64,000 bases of DNA from Chitinophagaceae bacterium LGM1 (GCA_018604165.1 CP075895.1:248001-312000), one strand, 5' to 3'; positions 35,120 through 43,710 are shown, counted from the first letter of the stretch. Program-made: numbers and translations. The notes: generated by a model not told the origin, from the sequence alone.

Positions 35120-36640
35120 TTAAAAATCCTCTTCTTCACTATCACCACCGAAGTTGATATTGTTCATCATGCTGCCGAGTATATCGCCAAAGCTGTAGCC
35201 GCCTGTGTCTATGCCTTTCTTGCTGATGAGTGAATAGGCAGCCAGTCCATGCAACATAAACTCCATAAGCAATGCAGCCTGTGTTTCGTCTGCATTAGGA
35301 TAAAATTGTTTTACAGCAGCATACAAGCCATCTACCTGATACAAATCGTTTCGATAAGTTTCATCGTTGGCGTCCTGCATCATCAGCAAATCGTTGCCAT
35401 TGCCAAACCAGTCTATGATAGACTGATACGGATTGGGTTTTGGTTTCGACTTATCGTTGGCGCGTGGTTGTTTTTTAAAAGATTGCGGGTCAGGGAAGTA
35501 TTGGGTGAACATAGTGCGTATGGCTTGCTCCAGCAATCGATAAGCCACATTGGTTGGGCCTTCCTGTTCGCCCTCATACACCAATTCTATCTTACAGGTA
35601 ATGGATGGTATCACACCGATGAAATCGGAAATGCGTACCATCGTACGGCTGCCGCCTTGCTTCAATGCGCGTAGCTCGGCAGTGCTGATGAGGTTTTCGT
35701 AGGCAGATATGGTGAGACGTGCAGATACGCCGCTTTTCTGGTCGACAAATTCACTCTTGCGCGCCTGCATGGCTATTTCTTCTACCAGCATTTTAGCCAT
35801 ATCTGGTACTTCTACCTGCTGCATTTGCACGGGCAGTACATCTGCTTCCTGCTGCGTAATAGCCAGCGATACCTTTGCCGTTTTAGGATAGTGTGTTACT
35901 ATTTGGCTTTCTATACGGTCTTTCAGTGGTGTAACGATGCTGCCACGATTGGTATAGTCTTCAGGGTTGGCTGTGAATACGAATAGTATATCCAATGGCA
36001 TACGCAGTTTGAAACCACGTATCTGTATATCGCCCTCTTGCAGTATGTTGAAGAGTGATACCTGTATGCGCGCCTGCAAATCGGGCAATTCGTTGATGAC
36101 AAAAATACCTCTGTGAGAACGTGGTATGATGCCATAATGCAGCACACGCTCATCGGCAAAGCTGAGGCGCATATTGGCTGCTTTGATGGGGTCAACATCG
36201 CCTATCAGGTCGGCAACAGACACATCGGGGGTTGCCAGTTTTTCGCCATAGCGTTCGCTGCGGTGCAGCCATGTTATGGGTGTGGCATCGCCCATTTCAT
36301 CTATCAGGTTGCGGGCATAGAGCGATATGGGCGCAAAAGGACTATCATTGATGTCGCTACCGTCAACTACAGGTATCCATTCATCCAGCAGGTTCACCAT
36401 CTCGCGTGCCATGCGTGTTTTTGCCTGTCCACGTAGCCCGAGGAACAGAATATTGTGTCGGGATAACAATGCTCTTTCTACATCTGGTATTACGGTGTCT
36501 TCATAACCTAATATACCATTGAAAGGGTTTTGGTTGTTTTGTATAGAAACTATGAGGTTGTTGCGTACTTCTTCTTTTACCGACTGTGGTTGGTAGCCTG
36601 CCTGTTTCAGTTCGCCTAATGTCTTAATAGTTGGTTGCAT
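35120..36640 (-). CDS. MoxR/magnesium-chelatase-I-type AAA+ ATPase
   Basis: 506 residues. The P-loop is unusual but recognisable: LGLRGQAKTRMARE (about residue 67). The Walker B region reads GIFVINELPDLQ, with Asn-Glu where Asp-Glu is normal. VFTANPEDYTNRGSIVTPLKDR (sensor 1 region and arginine finger area) fits the ChlI/MoxR clade. Such ATPases usually work with a von Willebrand factor A partner encoded next door, but the neighbouring genes are a decarboxylase and a membrane protein. No chlorophyll genes are present, so a chelatase role is unlikely. The function is unknown. Confidence 0.8.
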   Translation of the reverse strand: MQPTIKTLGELKQAGYQPQSVKEEVRNNLIVSIQNNQNPFNGILGYEDTVIPDVERALLSRHNILFLGLRGQAKTRMAREMVNLLDEWIPVVDGSDINDSPFAPISLYARNLIDEMGDATPITWLHRSERYGEKLATPDVSVADLIGDVDPIKAANMRLSFADERVLHYGIIPRSHRGIFVINELPDLQARIQVSLFNILQEGDIQIRGFKLRMPLDILFVFTANPEDYTNRGSIVTPLKDRIESQIVTHYPKTAKVSLAITQQEADVLPVQMQQVEVPDMAKMLVEEIAMQARKSEFVDQKSGVSARLTISAYENLISTAELRALKQGGSRTMVRISDFIGVIPSITCKIELVYEGEQEGPTNVAYRLLEQAIRTMFTQYFPDPQSFKKQPRANDKSKPKPNPYQSIIDWFGNGNDLLMMQDANDETYRNDLYQVDGLYAAVKQFYPNADETQAALLMEFMLHGLAAYSLISKKGIDTGGYSFGDILGSMMNNINFGGDSEEEDF

Positions 36641-36747
36641 GTCCTGTCCTTAGCTTTTTTCTAAAGAATGCTAAAGTTACAGGTTGTAACAATGCTACCG
36701 CCTAAGTGTTTGCAATAGTGGTATAAAGAATATTGAAAGGGTCATGA

Positions 36748-37980
36748 TTACGCCCTCAGTTCCTGCAAAAACTCGTTCAGGTGTTCTACCTCTACATGGT
36801 CCATCACTACTATCTTATACCAGTTGGCGTCGCCGCCATGCGTATCGGGCACAAGCCCAAACTGCTGCGCGATGGTTGCAGGTATATGCTGCGCGCGGAT
36901 GGTGACGATATTCATATTGGGATAACGGTAGTATTGAAAACCCAATTCGTCCAGCTGCTTGCAAAGCCAGTCGGTACGATACAGGAGTTTGTTTATTTTT
37001 TCAAACCAGCCGTGCGGCCCGTAGGTCATTAGTATCATCCATATAGCCACCGCGTTTGCACCAGAACGGCTACCGCTGAGTGTGATGTCCATACCGTTTA
37101 CATACTGTGCCTCTTTAGTATATACATAGTTTATTAATCCCTTGCGGGCAATGAATATGCCCGTGCCATAAGGAGCTTGTAGCATTTTATGCGCATCGAG
37201 GGTAACGGATGATACATGCGGGTTGGCAAAATTGACAGTTGAATCGGGATGCGCGGTAGGATAAATAAAACCACCAAATGCACCATCGAGGTGCAGCTTG
37301 AAAGGGATGTTATGTTTTTGCATAGCTGCCACATACACATCGGGGTTGTCAACACTGCCAAACATAGTAGTAGCCATGTTGGATATGATGATGAAATATT
37401 TGATGCCATCCGCTTTTGCCTGTCCAATCACTTTATCCAATTCGGTAGGTATTATTTCACGCGTGCTGTCGTCAACAGGTACGCTATACCATTGCAGGTG
37501 CAGCAAGTTGGATGCTTTGGCTATGGAATAATGTGTATCGTCTGAGCCAAGCAAGGCAATCTCGTTGTATTTGGCATTGTGTTCCTGCTCGAAGTAATTG
37601 CGGTATATCCATGCGGCTTGTATATTGGCTTCTGTACCACCTGCTGCTACATAGCCATCGCAAGTATGGGGCTTGGCTTTCAGTACATCAACAGCCAGCA
37701 GTTCTATCACTTCCTGCTCTAATTGTTGAGTGCCTTTGAAGAAATCTTCTGAGTCGCCCAATGTATGGCAGCCAATGTGGTTGGGGTTTTGCACGTACGT
37801 GCGCAGTAGTGGCGCGTCTTTAAGAAAAGGCGCTTGCTCATAAAAAACAGTAGCATCGAGACGAGATGCGGGTATGCCCAATGATATTTTTTGTTTGTAG
37901 TCTATGTTCTGATTCAGCGCTTCGGTGATGCGCGCATCCTGTTCTGCATGAGATAGTTTTTTCCAATACTTCATTTTCAT
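36748..37980 (-). CDS. Pyridoxal-phosphate-dependent decarboxylase (group II type)
   Basis: 410 residues. PLP-binding residues are visible: GYVAAGGTEANIQAAW (phosphate site, about residue 110), THYSIAKAS with the stacking His, HLDGAFGGF with the conserved Asp, and the Schiff-base Lys265 in TLDAHKML. The pattern fits the group II amino-acid decarboxylase family (aspartate, tyrosine, histidine or glutamate). The substrate is not determined. It is divergent from the MBL-rhodanese gene, sharing a 148-base regulatory region with an Fnr-type site. Confidence 0.85.
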   Translation of the reverse strand: MKMKYWKKLSHAEQDARITEALNQNIDYKQKISLGIPASRLDATVFYEQAPFLKDAPLLRTYVQNPNHIGCHTLGDSEDFFKGTQQLEQEVIELLAVDVLKAKPHTCDGYVAAGGTEANIQAAWIYRNYFEQEHNAKYNEIALLGSDDTHYSIAKASNLLHLQWYSVPVDDSTREIIPTELDKVIGQAKADGIKYFIIISNMATTMFGSVDNPDVYVAAMQKHNIPFKLHLDGAFGGFIYPTAHPDSTVNFANPHVSSVTLDAHKMLQAPYGTGIFIARKGLINYVYTKEAQYVNGMDITLSGSRSGANAVAIWMILMTYGPHGWFEKINKLLYRTDWLCKQLDELGFQYYRYPNMNIVTIRAQHIPATIAQQFGLVPDTHGGDANWYKIVVMDHVEVEHLNEFLQELRA

Positions 37981-38006
37981 ACCAAACTGTTTTTTATTAA
38001 GCGGCG

Positions 38007-38014
38007 CAAAGTTA
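38007..38014 (-). promoter_or_regulatory. Bacteroidota -7 promoter element for the PLP decarboxylase
   Basis: Minus-strand TAACTTTG, an exact TAnnTTTG match, 27 bases upstream of the ATG at 37980. Confidence 0.5.
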
Positions 38015-38061
38015 GTCTATGAAAGCATAAGACCATGCGTTCTAACAACAATCATACGCCA

Positions 38062-38080
38062 AACTGATATAAATCATGTT
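38062..38080. promoter_or_regulatory. Fnr/Crp-type operator, site A
   Basis: AACTGA-TATAAA-TCATGTT, core TGA-N6-TCA. Its centre (38070.5) is 29.5 bases before the -7 element of the MBL-rhodanese gene, about -43 from the predicted start, which is the class II activator position. Sites B and C have the same core and right half. Confidence 0.7.
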
Positions 38081-38099
38081 TTGCGTTTGTGCGCGTAAA

Positions 38100-38107
38100 T
38101 ACTTTTG
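38100..38107 (+). promoter_or_regulatory. Bacteroidota -7 promoter element for the MBL-rhodanese gene
   Basis: TACTTTTG, an exact TAnnTTTG match, with TTTG at 38080-38083 as a possible -33 element (16 bases between). Confidence 0.6.
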
Positions 38108-38128
38108 TATTGTCTAAAAACTATGTTT

Positions 38129-39547
38129 ATGAAAATAGAGCAGATATATACAGGATGCCTTGCACAGGGTGCATACTATATCACATCGGGCAACGAGGCA
38201 GTGATAATAGACCCGTTGCGCGAAATACAACCTTATATAGAGCGTGCGCAAAAAGATGGCGTTGCCATTAAGTACGTATTTGAAACGCATTTTCATGCAG
38301 ACTTCGTGTCGGGGCATATAGACCTTGCTAAAGCAACCGGCGCAACCATTGTATATGGACCGACAGCACAACCAGCGTTTGATGCATACGTAGCAAAAGA
38401 TGGAGAAATGTTTGTAGTAGGCGATGTGGCATTTCAGGTATTGCACACGCCCGGACACACAATGGAGAGCTGCTGCTATCTGCTTAAAGATGAAAAAGGT
38501 AAAGACATTGCATTGTTTTCGGGAGATACTTTGTTTTTGGGAGATGTTGGCAGGCCCGACCTGGCACAGAAAGCTGCTAACATGATACAAGAAGAACTGG
38601 CAGTGCTGCTCTACACATCATTGCGTACCAAGATAATGCCATTGGCAGATGATGTAATCGTGTATCCCGCACACGGAGCAGGCAGCGCATGTGGTAAAAA
38701 TATGAGCAATGCTACACAAGACACACTGGGACACCAAAAAGCTACCAACTATGCATTGCGTGCAGATATGACGAAAGAAGAATTTGTAAAAGAAGTAACT
38801 ACAGGGTTGGTAGCACCACCACAATATTTTCCTTTTAATGTGATGATGAATAAAACGGGCTATGCCAACATCAGCGATGTATTGCAACAAGGTACACGGC
38901 CCTTGTCTGTAGTAGCATTTGAAGCAGCAGTAGCAGAAACCAACGCATTGGTATTAGACACCCGTAGCGAAAAGGAATTTGTAAATGGCTTTATACCGGG
39001 CTCTATTAATATTGGTTTGGATGGTAGCTTTGCTCCCTGGGCAGGTGCTTTGATTACAGATATAAAACAGCCTATCGTATTTATAGCTGATGCAGGCAGA
39101 GAGCAAGAAGTAGTAACAAGGCTTGCAAGAGTAGGTTATGATAATTGCCTCGGTTATTTGCAAGGTGGTATAGCCGCATGGCAAGCTGCGGGTAAAACAC
39201 TTAATACGGTACAGTCTATAACTGCTGAAGAGCTGGCAGACGGGTTGGAAATAAAACCAACCATTATGCTGCTGGATGTACGCAAAAAAAGCGAGTATGA
39301 TGCAGAGCATATTATAGGAGCTGAAAACCTGCCATTAGATAATATAAATGCAGAAATGAGTAGGATAGACAGAGATACTACTTATTATGTGCATTGCGCT
39401 GCGGGTTACCGTTCTGTTATATTTATATCTATCATGATGTCGAGAGGTTTTACGAACCTGATAAATGTAAAAAGTGGCATTAACGCCCTGAAAGCCAGTG
39501 AAAGATTTAATATCAGCCAGTATAAAGAACCTGTAACGATGTTGTAA
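38129..39547 (+). CDS. MBL-fold metallohydrolase with two rhodanese domains (persulfide dioxygenase-like)
   Basis: 472 residues from the ATG at 38129 (MKIEQIYTGCLAQGAYYI); an ATG at 38123 is also in frame, but family proteins begin at MKIEQ. The metallo-beta-lactamase domain (1-250) has THFHADFVSGH (about 52), GHTMESC and FSGDTLFLGDVGRPDL, the ETHE1-like set. Rhodanese domain 1 (about 272-354) lacks the active Cys (IADAGRE). Domain 2 (about 378-460) keeps it in VHCAAGYRS (Cys near 421). The family oxidises or transfers persulfide sulfur. It sits in the micro-aerobic island behind an Fnr-type operator. Confidence 0.9.
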   Translation: MKIEQIYTGCLAQGAYYITSGNEAVIIDPLREIQPYIERAQKDGVAIKYVFETHFHADFVSGHIDLAKATGATIVYGPTAQPAFDAYVAKDGEMFVVGDVAFQVLHTPGHTMESCCYLLKDEKGKDIALFSGDTLFLGDVGRPDLAQKAANMIQEELAVLLYTSLRTKIMPLADDVIVYPAHGAGSACGKNMSNATQDTLGHQKATNYALRADMTKEEFVKEVTTGLVAPPQYFPFNVMMNKTGYANISDVLQQGTRPLSVVAFEAAVAETNALVLDTRSEKEFVNGFIPGSINIGLDGSFAPWAGALITDIKQPIVFIADAGREQEVVTRLARVGYDNCLGYLQGGIAAWQAAGKTLNTVQSITAEELADGLEIKPTIMLLDVRKKSEYDAEHIIGAENLPLDNINAEMSRIDRDTTYYVHCAAGYRSVIFISIMMSRGFTNLINVKSGINALKASERFNISQYKEPVTML

Positions 39548-39568
39548 ACATGGCTTATTTGCAGTAGT

Positions 39569-39593
39569 CTTGTAAAGTGTTTAAATTTACAAG
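39569..39593. promoter_or_regulatory. Inverted repeat upstream of the Fnr gene
   Basis: CTTGTAAA at 39569-39576 and TTTACAAG at 39586-39593, separated by 9 bases, ending 18 bases before the TTG start. It is a candidate autoregulatory operator, different from the TGA-N6-TCA sites. Confidence 0.35.
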
Positions 39594-39611
39594 TGAATAA
39601 ATACTACTGTT

Positions 39612-40331
39612 TTGGCAGACAAGCACAAAGGCGGATTCAGTGAGGCATGCGAAACCTGTGGTTCTCGACACAAGTCTATATTTTGCCATTTGGCAATGGA
39701 TGAGCTTGCTTTGTTTAATGAAAGCAAGTCGTGTATGTCTTTCAAAAAAGGACAAATTATATTCAACGAGGGTGGGCATCCACTTGGTATATACTGTGTA
39801 AACGAGGGGAAGGTAAAAATATCACACAGCGGGCAAGATGGTAAAGACCAGATAGTGCACCTTGCCAAAGAAGGGGATGTACTTGGCTACAGGGCTTTGC
39901 TAAGCTCCGAAAAATACAATGCGACAGCTATAGCGCTGGATGATACGAAAGTGTGCTATGTGCCGAGAGATACATTTTTTCAGGTACTGAAAACCAGCCA
40001 CGGACTATCGTTAGAAATCATCAAACTATTAGCAACAGAATTGCGTAGGGCAGTAAATACTATTACCGACCTTGCCCAAAAACCAGTACGCGAACGCACC
40101 GCCGAAGCATTGTTGTTTTTGAAAGAAACCTATGGTTTTGAAGAAGACGGTGCAACCATCAATGTGGTATTGAGCAGGGAAGATATTGCCAATCTGGTAG
40201 GTACTGCTACGGAAACGGCTATCCGCTTGTTGTCAGAATTCAAGAACGATAAAATCGTTGAGTTCATCGGCAAAAAAATTAAGATACTGGATATGAACAA
40301 GCTGATAAAAACAGCTAACATACTATACTAA
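39612..40331 (+). CDS. Crp/Fnr family transcriptional regulator
   Basis: 239 residues. The frame has no ATG before residue 28. A TTG at 39612 is the only start that keeps the N-terminal CETCGSRHKSIFCHL cysteine cluster; a stop codon lies about 20 bases further upstream. Residues about 30-140 form the cyclic-nucleotide-type sensor barrel (GQIIFNEGGHPLGIYCVNEG), followed by the dimer helix and a winged helix (about 160-230, SREDIANLVGTATETAIRLL). The three N-terminal Cys could ligate an Fe-S cluster as in Fnr, but the spacing is not the E. coli one. It is the likely regulator of sites A, B and C and of the cco genes. Confidence 0.9.
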   Translation: MADKHKGGFSEACETCGSRHKSIFCHLAMDELALFNESKSCMSFKKGQIIFNEGGHPLGIYCVNEGKVKISHSGQDGKDQIVHLAKEGDVLGYRALLSSEKYNATAIALDDTKVCYVPRDTFFQVLKTSHGLSLEIIKLLATELRRAVNTITDLAQKPVRERTAEALLFLKETYGFEEDGATINVVLSREDIANLVGTATETAIRLLSEFKNDKIVEFIGKKIKILDMNKLIKTANILY

Positions 40332-40344
40332 ACCCTATGCTGAA

Positions 40345-40364
40345 AACATGACAAAAATCATGTT
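40345..40364. promoter_or_regulatory. Fnr/Crp-type operator, site B
   Basis: AACATGA-N6-TCATGTT, a perfect 7-bp-arm palindrome with core TGA-N6-TCA. Its centre (40354.5) is 51.5 bases before the -7 element at 40406, the same spacing as site C. Confidence 0.8.
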
Positions 40365-40405
40365 TCAGTATAGCCTGTATCATATTATCCGCCTGCATGT
40401 CAATT

Positions 40406-40413
40406 TACCTTCG
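40406..40413 (+). promoter_or_regulatory. Probable -7 promoter element for the 183-aa protein and ccoI
   Basis: TACCTTCG, a variant of TAnnTTTG, 22 bases upstream of the ATG at 40428. Confidence 0.5.
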
Positions 40414-40427
40414 TAGAAAGGTGAATT

Positions 40428-40979
40428 ATGGCTAAGATTCTTTTCTCGCAATACAGGCACAACGACCTCCACAATCTTGTCAATAAATTAGACAAGGATT
40501 ATTATAGTGTACTAAGCACTTTGTGCCAAACGGCAGAATTGCTGATAGATAAGCTGGAGGGTATGGAGCCACAGCAATCTACCTTGTTATATCTCAGCCT
40601 CAGTAAAAAACTGTTGTCGCAAGTAAACGAGCTAGTGATGCAACGTATAGGTATGTTATTGCCCTACGCGCAAGAGCTGCATTCAAAAGAAACAAGCGGG
40701 CATGATTGCGGTGCCTGCGAGGGCGGATGCCATATCAAGCACAGCACCCAGTTAATAGGCTTAAAGGAATCTCATCATAAGATAAAAGAAATCCTGTTCA
40801 GGCTGCACACAGTGGCATTGCCCTTGTATGCCGATGTTGATTATCCAGCACAGTACAAAACATTGCGCAACGAAATGATGCTGATTGATACGGTATTGAC
40901 AGAATTGTTTTATCTGGAAGAAGCGAGCCTGATACCTAAGATAATGGAAGCGCAAAAGAACATTCATGCCTACAATTGA
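40428..40979 (+). CDS. Uncharacterised Cys/His-rich helical protein of the cco island
   Basis: 183 residues, almost entirely alpha-helical and predicted soluble. A loop near the middle holds a metal-site-like cluster: His92, Cys94, Cys97, Cys101, His102 and His105 (GHDCGACEGGCHIKH). The C-terminal helix pair (about 115-178, with LEEASLIPKI) recalls the hemerythrin/RIC repair fold by eye, though several expected His ligands are absent. The gene is the first of the transcript with the copper ATPase ccoI, which overlaps it by 14 bases, and has its own Fnr-type site. Metal or redox sensing linked to oxidase assembly is inferred. No family is firmly recognised. Confidence 0.6.
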   Translation: MAKILFSQYRHNDLHNLVNKLDKDYYSVLSTLCQTAELLIDKLEGMEPQQSTLLYLSLSKKLLSQVNELVMQRIGMLLPYAQELHSKETSGHDCGACEGGCHIKHSTQLIGLKESHHKIKEILFRLHTVALPLYADVDYPAQYKTLRNEMMLIDTVLTELFYLEEASLIPKIMEAQKNIHAYN

Positions 40980-43416
40980 TACGGAAAGAAATACCATTAT
41001 CATCAGCAAGCCTGTTGTGCACAAATCTACCGCGTGTTACCATTGCGGAACGGATTGTATAACAGACAGCATAGCCATTGAAGAAAAAGTATTTTGCTGT
41101 GAGGGGTGTAAGCTGGTGTATGAAATACTGAATGATAATGGATTGTGCGATTACTACAAATTGCAATCTCATCCGGGGCTAACGCAAATAAAACCTGCAA
41201 GGGCAGATAAATTTGCCTATCTGGATAATGAAGAAATAGCATCGAAGCTATACAAGTTTACTGACGGCAACCATACCATGGTAACACTCTATATACCCGG
41301 TGTGCATTGCGCATCGTGTATGTGGCTGCTTGAACACATGAATAAACTGGCTGCCGGTATAACAGAAAGCAGGCTCAACTTTACGAGCAAAGAAGTAACG
41401 ATACGTTTTAAGAAAGATACCATAACCCTGCGAAGGATAGTAGAACTGCTGACAACCATAGGCTATGAACCATACATAAGCCTTGACGATGCTACACAGA
41501 GTAAAACCAAGAACCATAACAAGCAACTGATATACAAGCTGGGTGTTGCGGGCTTTTGTTTTGGCAACATCATGTTGATGAGTTTTCCTGAATACCTGTC
41601 GCTTGACAAGGGTATAGAGTATGAGTATGCTTTTCTGTTCAGGATACTGAATGTGGTGCTTGCGTTGCCAGTGTTTTTTTATAGCGCGTCAGCGTTTTTT
41701 AGTTCAGCTTGGGCAGGGTTAAAGCAAAGGATATTGAATATTGACGCGCCGATTGTACTGGCACTCATCATAACATTCTCACGTAGTATATATGAGATAG
41801 CCACCAATACAGGTAGTGGTTATCTGGACAGCATGAGTGGTATCGTATTCTTCATGCTGGTGGGGCGTGTAGTGCAGGAGCGAGCCTATAAATCCATCTC
41901 GTTTCACAGAGATTATAAATCGTACTTCCCGATTGCAGTGAATGTGGTAACGAAAGATGGTATCATATCAAAAAACCTGCAAGACCTACAAGAGAAAGAT
42001 GTTGTAGAGCTGCATAACGATGAGATAATACCTGCCGATGCCATATTGGTAAAAGGTAGTGCACGCATAGACTACAGCTTTGTAACCGGAGAAAGCGAAC
42101 CTGTGTTGGTAGAAGCAGGCAAACAAGTATATGCAGGTGGTAAGCAAGTAGGTGAGAAGATAACTATACAAGTAGTAAAGCCTGTTGCGGCTAGCTACCT
42201 GACATCGCTTTGGAATCATCACTCTTTTGCAAAGAATAAAGCAGAGAAGAACAACCGCGAGAGCATCATACATGTGATGAGTAAATATTTTACCATTGTA
42301 TTGTTTGTACTGGCAGCTACTACTGCCGTGTATTGGTGGGTGAATGACCCTGCTAAAATATTGCCGAGTGTATCGGCTATGCTGATAGTGGCTTGCCCTT
42401 GTGCTTTGTTGCTGGCAGCTACGTATACAAACGGCAATTTGTTGAGGTTATTGAGTAATAATGGCTTGTATCTGCGAGACGCAACAGTGATTGAACAGAT
42501 AGGCGATGCGACACATATTGTGTTTGACAAAACAGGTACGCTGACACAAGGCAGCAAACAGTTTCATACAACGGGACACCAACTGACAGAAACGGAGAAA
42601 GCATGGGTATATAATACCGCATCGCATAGTAAGCACCCATACAGCAAAGCATTGGTAAAGTACTTAGGGGCATTCCCAACTCTAGAGATAGACAAGTGGG
42701 AAGAACACACAGGTAAAGGCTTGTATGCGGCAATTGGCAATAATACCGTGCAGATTGGCTCTGCTGCGTTTACAGGTGTTACAGCCGAAAGCGATAGTAA
42801 TAAACCCGCATTGTATATACGTGTGAACGATAAGGTAACTGCGTTTTATGTAACTACGGAATTCAGACAGGAAGTAGCGCAACTGATACCTCAATTGCAT
42901 AAGCGTTACGGGTTGTCGCTGCTGTCGGGCGATAATGACAGGCAACGTGAGCAGTTGCAAACACTTTTCGGGCAAAACAGTACGTTGTTGTTTGAACAAA
43001 AGCCGTTACACAAACTGAATTATATTAAACAATTGCAAGACCAAGGTGGTAAAGTACTGATGGTAGGTGATGGGCTGAATGATGCAGGTGCTTTACAACA
43101 AAGCAATGTAGGCATTACGCTGGCAGATGATATCAACAATTTCACCCCCTCTTGCGATGCGATACTGGATGCAGGTAAGTTTGGAAAATTCCCTGCATTG
43201 TTGCAACTCGCCTATTCGGGCAAATACATTATCTACTTCAGTTTTATCATATCCATTCTTTATAATATCGTCGGGCTCAGTATATCTATGCAAGGTAAAA
43301 TGAACCCGATGATAGCTGCCATACTAATGCCTGTTAGTACATTAAGCATTGTGCTGATAACAACGGGCTTAGGCAGCCTTGTTGCAAAAAAAGCAGGGCT
43401 CTCGCTGAAAGCTTAA
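40966..43416 (+). CDS. ccoI: Copper-translocating P-type ATPase for cbb3 oxidase assembly (CcoI-like)
   Basis: 816 residues. The N-terminus has a Cys cluster (CYHCGTDC ... FCCEGCKLVYEIL, about 24-55) typical of CcoI/FixI, then a heavy-metal-binding domain with GVHCASCMWLLE (about 109-120). Transmembrane helices include the metal-site ACPCALLLAATY. Phosphorylation Asp lies in FDKTGTLTQG, and GDGLNDAGAL is the hinge motif. It exports Cu(I) to the periplasmic side for the binuclear centre of the oxidase. It overlaps the preceding gene by 14 bases and is followed by the ccoS promoter. Confidence 0.92.
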   Translation: MPTIDTERNTIIISKPVVHKSTACYHCGTDCITDSIAIEEKVFCCEGCKLVYEILNDNGLCDYYKLQSHPGLTQIKPARADKFAYLDNEEIASKLYKFTDGNHTMVTLYIPGVHCASCMWLLEHMNKLAAGITESRLNFTSKEVTIRFKKDTITLRRIVELLTTIGYEPYISLDDATQSKTKNHNKQLIYKLGVAGFCFGNIMLMSFPEYLSLDKGIEYEYAFLFRILNVVLALPVFFYSASAFFSSAWAGLKQRILNIDAPIVLALIITFSRSIYEIATNTGSGYLDSMSGIVFFMLVGRVVQERAYKSISFHRDYKSYFPIAVNVVTKDGIISKNLQDLQEKDVVELHNDEIIPADAILVKGSARIDYSFVTGESEPVLVEAGKQVYAGGKQVGEKITIQVVKPVAASYLTSLWNHHSFAKNKAEKNNRESIIHVMSKYFTIVLFVLAATTAVYWWVNDPAKILPSVSAMLIVACPCALLLAATYTNGNLLRLLSNNGLYLRDATVIEQIGDATHIVFDKTGTLTQGSKQFHTTGHQLTETEKAWVYNTASHSKHPYSKALVKYLGAFPTLEIDKWEEHTGKGLYAAIGNNTVQIGSAAFTGVTAESDSNKPALYIRVNDKVTAFYVTTEFRQEVAQLIPQLHKRYGLSLLSGDNDRQREQLQTLFGQNSTLLFEQKPLHKLNYIKQLQDQGGKVLMVGDGLNDAGALQQSNVGITLADDINNFTPSCDAILDAGKFGKFPALLQLAYSGKYIIYFSFIISILYNIVGLSISMQGKMNPMIAAILMPVSTLSIVLITTGLGSLVAKKAGLSLKA

Positions 43417-43431
43417 ACGTGGGTTTGCAAA

Positions 43432-43451
43432 AACATGACAACAATCATGTT
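43432..43451. promoter_or_regulatory. Fnr/Crp-type operator, site C (cco operon)
   Basis: AACATGA-N6-TCATGTT, identical to site B except inside the N6. Its centre (43441.5) is 51.5 bases before the -7 element at 43493, exactly as at site B. Confidence 0.8.
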
Positions 43452-43492
43452 TCGGTTTGAGCATTGTCATAGCATTGCGGAAGGCACGATGG

Positions 43493-43500
43493 TAGCTTTG
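43493..43500 (+). promoter_or_regulatory. Bacteroidota -7 promoter element for the ccoS-ccoNO operon
   Basis: TAGCTTTG, an exact TAnnTTTG match, 31 bases upstream of the ccoS ATG. Confidence 0.65.
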
Positions 43501-43523
43501 AATAATCAAACCCAACTATCTGA

Positions 43524-43676
43524 ATGAGTGCACTTTATCTCTTAATACTGGCAAGCATAGCAGTTGCCGCTTTTTTCCTGATAGCATTTATCTGGAGCGT
43601 ACGCTCCAATCAGTTTGAGGACAAACAAGGTGCGGCGATGCGTATGCTGCAAGACGATGAAATAACAATAAACTAA
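43524..43676 (+). CDS. ccoS: cbb3-type cytochrome oxidase assembly protein CcoS
   Basis: 50 residues: MSALYLLILASIAVAAFFLI then a charged segment with SNQFEDKQGAAMRML. This is the CcoS pattern: one helix, then the QFED block. It assists insertion of haem and copper into CcoN. It is the first gene after operator site C and 34 bases ahead of ccoNO. Confidence 0.92.
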   Translation: MSALYLLILASIAVAAFFLIAFIWSVRSNQFEDKQGAAMRMLQDDEITIN

Positions 43677-43710
43677 GCGTATAACAACAAATTTTTAAAC
43701 AACATAATAC

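Noticed and set aside
38007-38080. Site A as an Fnr activator site for the divergent PLP decarboxylase
   Set aside because: Centre to -7 distance is 56.5 bases, off by about half a turn from the 51.5 spacing at sites B and C, so shared activation is not supported by phasing.
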